Assembly (NCBI RefSeq): GCF_900103935.1
Contig: NZ_FNIC01000005.1
Location: 62,001-126,000 of the forward strand
Reading direction: 5' to 3'
Length of the DNA: 64,000 bases
From: Nocardioides szechwanensis
GTDB taxonomy: Bacteria > Actinomycetota > Actinomycetes > Propionibacteriales > Nocardioidaceae
Shown here: one piece after another, positions 25,381-32,520 of the stretch
Layout: the number at the start of each line of letters is the position of its first letter
Position numbering within the stretch: the stretch's first letter is position 1
Program-made: the position numbers and the translations under genes
The notes under the pieces: model-generated
The model's input: only the letters and a program-made list of their open reading frames with translations
Told to the model about the DNA's origin: nothing
Database searches by the model: none

Positions 25381-27132
25381 ATGCGGCGCCTGGTCACGAT
25401 CATCATCAGCCTGCTCGTCATCGTGGGCATCCTGTGCATCCCCGTCCTCTTCTTCGGCGACTCCGGCAGTGACGACGGGACCTACGAGGAAACCAACATC
25501 ACGACGTACGTCGCGACGTTCGACGTGGCCTCCAACGGCGACCTCGACGTGGTCGAGACACTCACGGTCAACTTCCCGGGCTCCGGCAAACACGGCATCT
25601 TCCGCTTCTGGGACCGCGTCGACCCCAACACCGACGGCGCGCGCCGCACCGTCGAGGACGTCGAGATCGCGCTGGACGGGCGTGAGGTTGAGTTCGAGAT
25701 GTCCCGCGAGGACGGCGGCCGCATCCAGGTCGCCAAGATCGGGGACCCCGACAGCTTCGTGTCGATCGGCCAGCACACCTACGAGATCAGCTACCACATC
25801 GACGGCGTGCTCATCGAGGGCGCAGGCGACGCCCCGACGCAGTTCTACTGGAACCTGACCCCCTCCGGCGAGACGATCGACGAGGCGCGGCTGACGGTCA
25901 ACCTGCCCGCGGCCGCCGAGGACGTGCGCTGCGGCGTGGGCGTCGGCGACAACCCGGCGCCCTGCGCGGCCATCGAGGGTGACGGCACCCAAACCCTCAC
26001 CATCACCGCGAGTGACCTGGCCCGCAATACCCCCGTGACCCTCCAGGCAGGGCTCGACATCGCCACGCCGCCGGAGGGCAACGCGCTGCCCTGGGCGCCC
26101 AAGTGGGACGTGGTGCTCGGCAACAGCCTGGTGGTGCTCGGCCTCGTCGTCCTGCTGGCCATCGGTGCTGCGGTGCTCGGCATGATCCTGGCCCGCAAGA
26201 CCTACGAGGCCAACCCGCAGTTCCCGTTGATGTACGCCCCGCCGGACGGGATCGGCCCGGCCCAGGCGAAGTACATCCTCACCGAGTCTATCGACCGCGA
26301 GGCCTACGTCGCGACCCTGATGCACGCCGCGGAGAAGGGCGCGATCAACCTGCAGAAGAACGGCGACGCGTGGGTGATCTCCGACAAGGGCGGAGCCGAC
26401 GGCTGGGCCGGGCTCGACCCGGTGACCACCGGGGTCGCCCACCTGCTCGGCGGTCCCGGCACGTCGTTCACCGCCTCGCCCAAGGACGTGAAGGCCGGCG
26501 AGCGTCTCAAGACCGAGATCGCGTCGTTCGAGTCGAGCACCAAGGACTGGGCCAAGAACGAGGGCCACCTGGTCTCGGCCGGGATCGGCGGCCTCGGCGG
26601 GCTGATGGTCCTCGGCGCGTTCATCCTCGTGATCGTCATCGCCATCACCAACCCCCTCGACATGTCGCTGTGGGGGCTGATCCCCGGTGCCTTCGCCATC
26701 TTCGGCACGCCGATGCTGCGCACCGGCGCCAGCACCCGGCGTACCAAGTCGGGTCGCGACCTCTGGTCGCGCGTCGGCGGTTTCCACCGGGTCATGTCGA
26801 CCGACTCCAGCATCGAGCGGTTCGACTTCTCCGGTCGCCAGGAGCTCTACACGAAGTACATCCCCTGGGCCGTCGCGCTCGGCGTCGCGGACCAGTGGGC
26901 AGCCAAGTACCGCACCGAGATGGGCGCCGAGCCGCCGACGCCGAGCTACTTCGGCCCGGGCTACGCCGGCGCCTACGCCGGCGGGGCGATCGGCTCGATG
27001 GTCAGCGACTTCGACTCGACCGTCAGCAGCGCCATCTCGTCGTACCAGGCCACGCAGTCGTCCTCCTCGTCCGGCGGCGGAGGGTTCTCCGGCGGCGGCG
27101 GCGGCGGTGGCGGTGGCGTTGGTTCATGGTGA
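25381..27132 (+). CDS. DUF2207-family membrane protein with Gly-rich C-terminus
   Basis: This 583-residue protein has an N-terminal signal/anchor (TIIISLLVIVGILCIPVLFF). The extracytoplasmic beta-rich DUF2207 domain spans about 40-235 and includes VNFPGSGKHGIFRFWDRV. Further membrane helices lie at about 242-275 and two near 400-445. The C-terminus is cytoplasmic and ends in Ser runs and a Gly-rich GGGGFSGG tract. DUF2207 proteins are typically paired with LemA, as here (LemA follows at 27182). Role unknown; a linked envelope-maintenance function is inferred. Confidence 0.87.
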   Translation: MRRLVTIIISLLVIVGILCIPVLFFGDSGSDDGTYEETNITTYVATFDVASNGDLDVVETLTVNFPGSGKHGIFRFWDRVDPNTDGARRTVEDVEIALDGREVEFEMSREDGGRIQVAKIGDPDSFVSIGQHTYEISYHIDGVLIEGAGDAPTQFYWNLTPSGETIDEARLTVNLPAAAEDVRCGVGVGDNPAPCAAIEGDGTQTLTITASDLARNTPVTLQAGLDIATPPEGNALPWAPKWDVVLGNSLVVLGLVVLLAIGAAVLGMILARKTYEANPQFPLMYAPPDGIGPAQAKYILTESIDREAYVATLMHAAEKGAINLQKNGDAWVISDKGGADGWAGLDPVTTGVAHLLGGPGTSFTASPKDVKAGERLKTEIASFESSTKDWAKNEGHLVSAGIGGLGGLMVLGAFILVIVIAITNPLDMSLWGLIPGAFAIFGTPMLRTGASTRRTKSGRDLWSRVGGFHRVMSTDSSIERFDFSGRQELYTKYIPWAVALGVADQWAAKYRTEMGAEPPTPSYFGPGYAGAYAGGAIGSMVSDFDSTVSSAISSYQATQSSSSSGGGGFSGGGGGGGGGVGSW

Positions 27133-27181
27133 ACACTCACAGCGGCGCACCAGCGTCATCTATCCGAAAGAAGGCACGTCA

Positions 27182-27742
27182 GTGATCTACGTCCTCATCG
27201 CCATCGTCGTCGTCGTGCTGATCGTGGGCTTCGTCGTCGTCGGCTTCAACAAGCTGCGCACGACCGACGTGGGCGCGGAGGAGGCGCTGGGCGGCATCGA
27301 CGTCCAGCTCACCCGACGGGCCGACCTGATCCCCAACCTGGTCGAGACGGTCAAGGGGTACGCCGCCCACGAGAAGGGCGTCTTCGAGGAGGTCACTCGA
27401 GCCCGGGCGGGCGTCCAGGCCGCCGCGGCCGGCAACGACGTACCCGCGAAGGCCGCGGCCGACGCAGCCCTCCAGCAGGCGCTCGTCAAGGTCAACGCCG
27501 TCGCCGAGGCCTACCCCGACCTCAAGGCCAACACCAACTTCCTCGAGCTCCAGCGCCAGCTGGCCGAGACCGAGAACCAGATCTCCTTCGCGCGCCAGTA
27601 CTACAACGACGCCGTCGCCACCCTCAACAAGCTGGTGCTCACCATCCCGTGGATGTTCCTCACCGGCATCGCCAACGTTCACAAGCGCGAGTTCTACGAC
27701 GCGCCCGAGGGCCAGCAGGTCGCGCCGAGCATCGAGTTCTGA
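27182..27742 (+). CDS. lemA: LemA family membrane protein
   Basis: This 186-residue protein has one N-terminal membrane helix (YVLIAIVVVVLIVGFVVVGFN). A long helical LemA domain contains the signature QLTRRADLIPNLVETVKGYAAHE and ARQYYNDAVATLNKLVLTIP, ending in the FYDAPEG motif. The GTG at 27182 follows AAGAAGG at 27167-27173. It pairs with the DUF2207 gene 50 bp upstream. LemA proteins are common but their biochemical role is poorly defined. Confidence 0.94.
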   Translation: MIYVLIAIVVVVLIVGFVVVGFNKLRTTDVGAEEALGGIDVQLTRRADLIPNLVETVKGYAAHEKGVFEEVTRARAGVQAAAAGNDVPAKAAADAALQQALVKVNAVAEAYPDLKANTNFLELQRQLAETENQISFARQYYNDAVATLNKLVLTIPWMFLTGIANVHKREFYDAPEGQQVAPSIEF

Positions 27743-27904
27743 CCGAGCAGGATCGCGCGAGGCACCGAGCGCGCCCGTGGGCGAGGTCAGGTTGAGCAAG
27801 CGCCGCGTGCCGGCTGTAACGCGGGGTCACCCGCTCTAGGGCCCGTCTGCAGGGATGCCGGAGTCAACCGGGCTACTTGTCATGCGAACCTCGTCGGCGC
27901 CCTA

Positions 27905-27919
27905 AGCCAAATTTTGGCT
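27905..27919. repeat. Perfect short palindrome after lemA
   Basis: AGCCAAA-T-TTTGGCT is a 7-bp perfect inverted repeat around one base, just before a strong terminator hairpin. The 160 bp between the lemA stop and this site hold no recognisable gene. A regulator site or part of an extended terminator are both possible. Confidence 0.5.
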
Positions 27920-27923
27920 GATC

Positions 27924-27955
27924 GGGGGGTGGTCCACCTTGGTGGGCCACCCCCC
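27924..27955. terminator. Strong GC-rich terminator hairpin
   Basis: GGGGGGTGGTCCACC (27924-27938) pairs with GGTGGGCCACCCCCC (27941-27955) over 15 bp with one G-U-type mismatch, followed by GCTTTCTT. It lies where lemA (plus) and the small minus-strand genes converge, so it may terminate on both strands. It also marks the boundary of the lower-GC patch. Confidence 0.85.
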
Positions 27956-27974
27956 GCTTTCTTCAGTTTGAACC

Positions 27975-28190
27975 CTAGGGTGCGTCTTCGTGCTGGCGCC
28001 TGCGCGTCCGAACCAGGGTCCTGCCCGTAATCCACAGCAGTTCCCCGACGATGATGGCTGCCGCAAACACAAGACCGACGTCGAGATTGTCTAGGGCGGC
28101 TGACACCAAGATCGCGACGGCTGCTAAGCCGGCAACCTGCAACACCCTGAGGAGGGGGCCGCGAGTTGCGCCGCCTTGGTTCTCTACCAA
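27975..28190 (-). CDS. Small two-helix membrane protein (hypothetical)
   Basis: This 71-residue protein has two hydrophobic stretches, VLQVAGLAAVAILVSAAL and VGLVFAAAIIVGELLWI, and an Arg-rich C-terminus (RTRRRQHED). The TTG at 28190 is chosen because CGGAGG lies 6 bp upstream; a TTG 48 bp earlier would add a Pro/Arg-rich leader without a ribosome site. It is 69 bp downstream of the secreted Gly-rich protein gene on the same strand. I do not recognise a family. Base composition is less GC-rich than the flanks. Confidence 0.5.
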   Translation of the reverse strand: MVENQGGATRGPLLRVLQVAGLAAVAILVSAALDNLDVGLVFAAAIIVGELLWITGRTLVRTRRRQHEDAP

Positions 28191-28259
28191 GAAGCACCTC
28201 CGCTGCCGACGAGGGGGCGCCGTCTGCGGCGCCGACAATGTCCGGACTTCTCGACGAGG

Positions 28260-28829
28260 TCAGCCTAGGGGCAATCCCCGCATCTGTACTGGCGATATCG
28301 CTTGCACCAGCGGTCGATGGGCTTGGCGCCACGACCCGCCGCCGCCTCCTCCGCCTCCGCCGCCACCGCTGCCGCCGGCGCAGCACTGGATATCGAAGTT
28401 GCACGCCACAGCCTTCGCACCCCCCTGCGCAACTTGACCGGGTGTCGTTGTATACATGCGGGTGGCGACGCACTTGTTCGAATCTGCGGCTGCGTTGTTG
28501 ATCGCCGCACGGGCTTTCACGGCGTTGTACGTGATCCATGCAACGCATGTGCCTTCGGCGATCCAGGTGGGGATCTTGGAGCATGCCCAAACGGCGATGG
28601 CAGTGACTGTCTCCCCGTCGCTGAGTCGCTCCTTCATTTGCTTGCTGACCCACTTCGTCATAGTCAGTTGGCAGTACCCGCCCCACGGGAAGTCGGCACC
28701 GCAGCTGTACTTGAAGTTGGTGCCGTAGGTGTCGGTCGCGTGGGCTGCTGGGGCTGTCATGGCAGTCGTGCCCATAACGACCGCGATCACGGCGGTGAAA
28801 CTCACGAGGAGTCTTTGAATTCGTTTCAT
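28260..28829 (-). CDS. Secreted Cys- and Gly-rich hypothetical protein, possible 3' frameshift
   Basis: This 189-residue protein has a clear signal peptide (MKRIQRLLVSFTAVIAVVMG to about AHA at residue 31). The mature domain has cysteines in KYSCGAD, GGYCQL, WACSKI, GTCVAW and NKCVAT, and ends in CCAGGS plus a poly-Gly run. After the Gly run the frame reads SWRQAHRPLV, but the neighbouring frame reads RGAKPIDRWCKRYRQYRC then GDCP, a Cys-containing tail. One base fewer near 28335-28337 would join them. AAGGAG sits 5 bp before the ATG. Family unknown; export is well supported. Confidence 0.65.
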   Translation of the reverse strand: MKRIQRLLVSFTAVIAVVMGTTAMTAPAAHATDTYGTNFKYSCGADFPWGGYCQLTMTKWVSKQMKERLSDGETVTAIAVWACSKIPTWIAEGTCVAWITYNAVKARAAINNAAADSNKCVATRMYTTTPGQVAQGGAKAVACNFDIQCCAGGSGGGGGGGGGGGSWRQAHRPLVQAISPVQMRGLPLG

Positions 28830-28849
28830 CTGCGCTCCTTCTTATTGAA

Positions 28850-29565
28850 TGGACGCACAGTCTTGCGTGATGCCCAAGACGGCACTTCCTTTTGCTGCCT
28901 CAATCTTCTGCAATGCGTATATCTGCATCTGACATACTTTCGGCGACTATTTCGAAAGATTTTCGCGTTTGGGTGTATCCTCCGCACTTTTCCAAGAGCG
29001 ATTCCTTCTAAACCGTGGAGTAGTGGCAACCAAAGATCACGACTGTTTATCACGCGATTAATCGGACCGACGGTTACGTCTATAAAGGGTTCCGGGACTC
29101 GCTCACCGGACAAGTTGTTATGCACGCGGGTCAGGCGCGAGTGACACCACGAAATTCCAGGTATGGACGATTGGCCGATGGAGACGTATCCATTTTGAGA
29201 CCTGGGTAGGAGTAGCTCGTGTCTTCTAGGTCGCTTGCATAGGCAGCAGCAGCCGCCGCCGCCGCCGACGACGGATATGATGTTTCATGCTCTGCAGCAG
29301 TGTCGTGACATCAAGGCGGTTCCGAACGCCGTCGCGACGGCGGAAAGGCGACGACGAGGCGCCAAGGCCGAGATGGTCCGGAAGTCGTTCGGTTCTTCGA
29401 AGTCTAGTGCGACGTCGGCGTCCGTCTCCGCGCAGCCTTGGTGCACGGCGACCGTAGACCGACGTACCTATCGACCCCACCCGAGGCCGGCGCCCGCTGG
29501 GTGACGATCGGCTCGGCGCCCATAGGCCCGTCGGACTACGAGGGCCGCGATCGTGACGTGTCTGG
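28850..29565. other. Lower-GC region with no supported gene
   Basis: About 715 bp between the secreted-protein start and the SDR gene. It is visibly AT-richer than the flanks at 28900-29110 and contains a (GCC)n-type tract at 29244-29272. Short open frames on both strands lack ribosome sites, conserved motifs or typical high-GC third positions. One minus frame places a Gly-run followed by CCCLC here, vaguely echoing the Gly-rich end of the downstream secreted protein. It may be decayed coding sequence plus the promoter of that gene. Confidence 0.5.
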
Positions 29566-30285
29566 TCAGCAGGCGGTGCCGCGGTCGACCGAGAGCACGG
29601 CGCCGGTGACGGAGGAGGCGGCATCGGAGGCGAGGTAGGCGACGGCGTCGGCGATGTCGCTGGGCGGCATGAAGCCGTACCTGGCGCCCGCGGTCTCCAT
29701 CAGCAGCCCCCAGTCGAGGTCGGAGTCGGGGTGCTCGGCGGCGGCGTTGGTCGGCAGGTCGGTCTGGACGCCGCCGGGGCAGATGGTGTTGACCCGGATG
29801 CCGTCGGCGGCGAGCTCGAGCGCCAGCGACTTCATCAGCAGGATGACGCCGGCCTTCGAGGCGCAGTAGGCGGCTTGGTAGGGCTGGGCTCGCAGGCCGG
29901 CGATGGAGGCGATGGTGACGATGTTGCCCTTGCTGGCGCGCAGGTGGGGGAGCGATGCCTGGCTGACCAGCATCGGGCCGGTGAGGTTGACCCCGAGGTG
30001 ACGCTGCCAGGTGGCGACGTCGAGGTCCTCGAACCTGCGGAACTGGTCGATGCCGGCGACGTTGACGACGATGTCGAGCCCGCCCATCCGCTCGGCCGCT
30101 TGCTCGACGGCCGCGCGGACGGAGGTCTCGTCGCTGACGTCGCAGGCCAGGATGTCGTCGGAGGGACTCAGGTCGAGCCCCACGACCACGGCGCCCTCGT
30201 GGGTGAGGAGCTCGACCGTGGACTGTCCGACGCCGCCGGCTGCTCCGGTGACCAGTGCGCGCTTGCCTTCAAACCGTGTGCTCAC
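29566..30285 (-). CDS. Short-chain dehydrogenase/reductase
   Basis: This 239-residue classical SDR has the NAD(P)-binding motif TGAAGGVG near the N-terminus, an acidic residue after beta-2 (VVGLDLSP) suggesting NAD preference, NVAG, the catalytic serine in TIASIAG and YCASK with catalytic Tyr and Lys. Then come the C-terminal NTICPGGVQTDL and AVLSVDRGTAC segments. The GTG at 30285 follows AGGAAC. The substrate cannot be read from the sequence. GC content returns to the genome norm here. It is not in an operon with a recognisable pathway. Confidence 0.9.
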   Translation of the reverse strand: MSTRFEGKRALVTGAAGGVGQSTVELLTHEGAVVVGLDLSPSDDILACDVSDETSVRAAVEQAAERMGGLDIVVNVAGIDQFRRFEDLDVATWQRHLGVNLTGPMLVSQASLPHLRASKGNIVTIASIAGLRAQPYQAAYCASKAGVILLMKSLALELAADGIRVNTICPGGVQTDLPTNAAAEHPDSDLDWGLLMETAGARYGFMPPSDIADAVAYLASDAASSVTGAVLSVDRGTAC

Positions 30286-30488
30286 GAAGGGTTCCTGTCG
30301 TTCGTGCCCTGGTTGGCCTGGATGCCGTGCAGTTCGCGCACAGAGCGTAGCCATCGCCGGGCACCGGAGACGGCGAGCACTCATCGCGGCCTGAGTGGAC
30401 GTCACGGGGGCGGCGATCGACTCGTCCTGTCGTTCGCCGATCATGAACCTCGTGGAGAACCAGCAGACCCCGCAGTCGGCCCTGGGGT

Positions 30489-30830
30489 GAGGCGAAGGTC
30501 GTCACGCTCTGCGGCTCGACCAAGTTCGAGGCCGAGTTCGCGGAGGTCAACCAGCGGCTCACGATGGATGGTTGCGTCGTGATCAGCCTCGGAATGTTCG
30601 GCCTCCCCGACCTGCCGGACTACGCCTGGGCAGCCGACTCCTCGGACCTGAAGGGGCGGCTCGGCGCCGTGCACTTCCAGAAGATTCGCATGGCTGACGA
30701 GGTGTACATCGTGGATCCGGGCGGTTATGTCGGTGCGTCAACCCGTCGGGAGATTGCGTACGCGGAGTCGCTCGGCAAGCCGGTTCGGTACCTGAGTCGC
30801 GAGCGTTCGGCTCAAGCGGGGGACGAGTGA
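30489..30830 (+). pseudogene. Nucleoside 2-deoxyribosyltransferase-like gene lacking a start codon
   Basis: The frame encodes VVTLCGSTKFEAEF, typical of the N-terminal nucleotide-binding motif of deoxyribosyltransferase-like proteins, then ADEVYIVDPGGYVGASTRREIAYAESLGKPV, the matching C-terminal motif. The frame is closed by a stop at 30444, and no ATG, GTG or TTG exists before the first motif. The first ATG (30564) falls after it and would give only 88 residues. The gene is therefore probably 5'-truncated or frameshifted; a non-standard start is the alternative. A 12-bp direct repeat TCCTGTCGTTCG (30293-30304, 30425-30436) flanks the preceding spacer. Confidence 0.6.
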
Positions 30831-30981
30831 GTCAGGCGGGCGATCCGCTCCTCGGCAGGTCAGTGCGCGGAGATGTTGCTGGCACGGAACTGGGTTTCGA
30901 CGCGCTGCCGCGACCTCGCAGGCTCGGTCGGCGGCGCTTGCTCAATCTCTTCTGAGTCGCTCCTTCGCAAGCTCAGGAGCG

Positions 30982-31596
30982 TCAGAAGACGTTGAACGGG
31001 CGGAACTGGATGGAGATCCGCGGGCCGGCGCTCGCGACCTTGGGTACGGCGTGCTCCCAGGTGCGCTGGCAGCTGCCGCCCATCACGACGAGGTCGCCGT
31101 GGCCCATCTCGATGGCGATCGACTCGCCGCCGCCGCGGGGGCGCAGGCACAGCCGGCGCGGGTCGCCGACCGAGACGATGGCCACCATCGTGTCCTGGCT
31201 GCTGCCGCGGCCGATGGTGTCGCCGTGCCAGGCGACGCTGTCGCGGCCGTCGCGGTAGTAGCAGCAGCCGGCCGTACGGAAGGGTTCGCCGAGCTCGGGC
31301 AGGTAGTGCTCGCTGAGCGCGTCGCGCGCCTCGGTGAGGACGGGATGGGGGAGCTCCTCGCCGATCATGTAGGTGTAGACGAGGCGGGGCACGTCGACGA
31401 CGCGGTCGTACATCTGGCGGCGCTCGGCACGCCACGGCACGGTCGACACCATCGTGGTGAAGATGTCGTCGGCCTCCGGCGCCCACGAGCGGAGCACGTC
31501 GACCCAGGCGCCGTCGGACAGGGGGCGGCGCTCGAGGCCCTCGAAGGACCGGAGCCGCTGCGGCGGGGCCGCGAAGAGCGAGGTCTGGAAGTCCAT
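30982..31596 (-). CDS. AlkB-like 2-oxoglutarate/Fe(II) dioxygenase
   Basis: This 204-residue protein resembles the AlkB family that removes alkyl groups from DNA or RNA bases by oxidation. Iron ligands fit the HxD in VAWHGDTIG and the later histidine in RTWEHAVPK; the 2-oxoglutarate-binding arginines are in RISIQFRPFNVF. The substrate-lid region YRDGRDSVAWH is typical. A perfect LexA-type SOS box (31617-31632) sits 20 bp before the ATG, so DNA-damage induction is likely. It is divergent from the ABC transporter genes. Confidence 0.9.
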   Translation of the reverse strand: MDFQTSLFAAPPQRLRSFEGLERRPLSDGAWVDVLRSWAPEADDIFTTMVSTVPWRAERRQMYDRVVDVPRLVYTYMIGEELPHPVLTEARDALSEHYLPELGEPFRTAGCCYYRDGRDSVAWHGDTIGRGSSQDTMVAIVSVGDPRRLCLRPRGGGESIAIEMGHGDLVVMGGSCQRTWEHAVPKVASAGPRISIQFRPFNVF

Positions 31597-31616
31597 GCCC
31601 CGATCGTACGACGAGT

Positions 31617-31632
31617 TCGAACAGATGTTCGA
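31617..31632. promoter_or_regulatory. SOS box (LexA operator)
   Basis: TCGAAC-AGAT-GTTCGA is a perfect match to the actinobacterial/Gram-positive LexA consensus TCGAAC-N4-GTTCGA. It lies between the divergent AlkB-like gene (start at 31596) and the ABC transporter gene (start at 31742) and is close enough to the former to overlap its promoter. Confidence 0.87.
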
Positions 31633-31741
31633 CACCTTCGCCGTACTTTTGTCGGAGAGGCGGAGCAAGGCGGAGCAACTCAGGGTCGTCTCGGGGTCAA
31701 ACCCGCTGGCCCCGCTCGTCCGGACAGGACAGGCTAGGGCC

Positions 31742-32515
31742 ATGACCTCTCCCGCGGCCGAGGCCGCCGACGCGAGCGCACCACGCATCCCGGCAGCCCG
31801 TGTCCAGAACCTCACCAAGGACTACGGCTCGGGCCAGGCGCTGGTCCGCGCGCTCGACGACGTGACCCTAAACATCTACGCCGGCGAGTTCACCGCCGTC
31901 ATGGGGCCGAGCGGGTCGGGGAAGTCCACCCTCATGCACCTGTGCGCGGCGCTCGACACCGCGACCAGCGGCACCGTCACCGTCGGTGACCGGAGCCTGA
32001 GCCAGCTGGGCGACAAGGAGCTCACCCGGCTGCGTCGCGACGAGATCGGCTTCGTCTTCCAGTCGTTCAACCTGGTGCCGACGCTGACCGCCGAGGAGAA
32101 CATCCTGCTCCCGCTGTCGATCGCCGGCCGCAAGCCCGACCGCGAGTGGTACGACACCGTGATCGCGACCGTCGAGCTCGGTGACCGGCTCGCCCACAAG
32201 CCCAACGAGCTGTCCGGCGGGCAGCAGCAGCGGGTGGCCGTCGCCCGTGCGCTGGTGAGCCGGCCGCGGATCGTGTTCGCCGACGAGCCCACCGGCAACC
32301 TCGACTCGCGCTCCGGGGCGGAGGTGCTGACCCTGCTCCAGCAGAGCGTCCACCAGCACGGGCAGACCGTCGTGATGGTCACCCACGACCCGGTGGCCGC
32401 CGCCTACACCGACCGCGTGGTCTTCCTGGCCGACGGCCGGGTCGTCGACGAGATGCGTGACCCCGACCGGGATCGGGTCATCGAGAAGATGACGCACATG
32501 TCCCCGGAGGCCTGA
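31742..32515 (+). CDS. ABC transporter ATP-binding protein (MacB/LolD type)
   Basis: This 257-residue ATPase has Walker A GPSGSGKST, the Q-loop FVFQSFNLVPTLTAEEN, signature LSGGQQQRVAVARAL, Walker B IVFADEPTGNLDSRSG and H-loop MVTHDPVAA. These features place it in the MacB/LolD/FtsE group, which drives mechanotransmission or export rather than uptake. The permease gene follows 5 bp after the stop. The ATG is preceded by weak ribosome signals. The substrate may be a lipoprotein, peptide or antibiotic-like compound. Confidence 0.94.
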   Translation: MTSPAAEAADASAPRIPAARVQNLTKDYGSGQALVRALDDVTLNIYAGEFTAVMGPSGSGKSTLMHLCAALDTATSGTVTVGDRSLSQLGDKELTRLRRDEIGFVFQSFNLVPTLTAEENILLPLSIAGRKPDREWYDTVIATVELGDRLAHKPNELSGGQQQRVAVARALVSRPRIVFADEPTGNLDSRSGAEVLTLLQQSVHQHGQTVVMVTHDPVAAAYTDRVVFLADGRVVDEMRDPDRDRVIEKMTHMSPEA

Positions 32516-32520
32516 CCGGC

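Noticed and set aside
27743..27900. Possible tRNA or attachment site after lemA
   Set aside because: No T-loop (GGTTCGAAT-like) with a matching acceptor stem on either strand, and no integrase nearby.
28826..29125. 99-residue minus-strand open frame ending on the secreted-protein start codon
   Set aside because: It has the 4-bp overlap of a real pair, but no ribosome site, no GC-rich third positions, no recognisable motif, and an Arg/Lys-rich tail typical of chance frames.
29235..29504. Plus-strand frame of 89 residues through the GCC tract
   Set aside because: Proline and arginine runs come from the repeat; no ribosome site or conserved segment; neighbouring frames are equally open.
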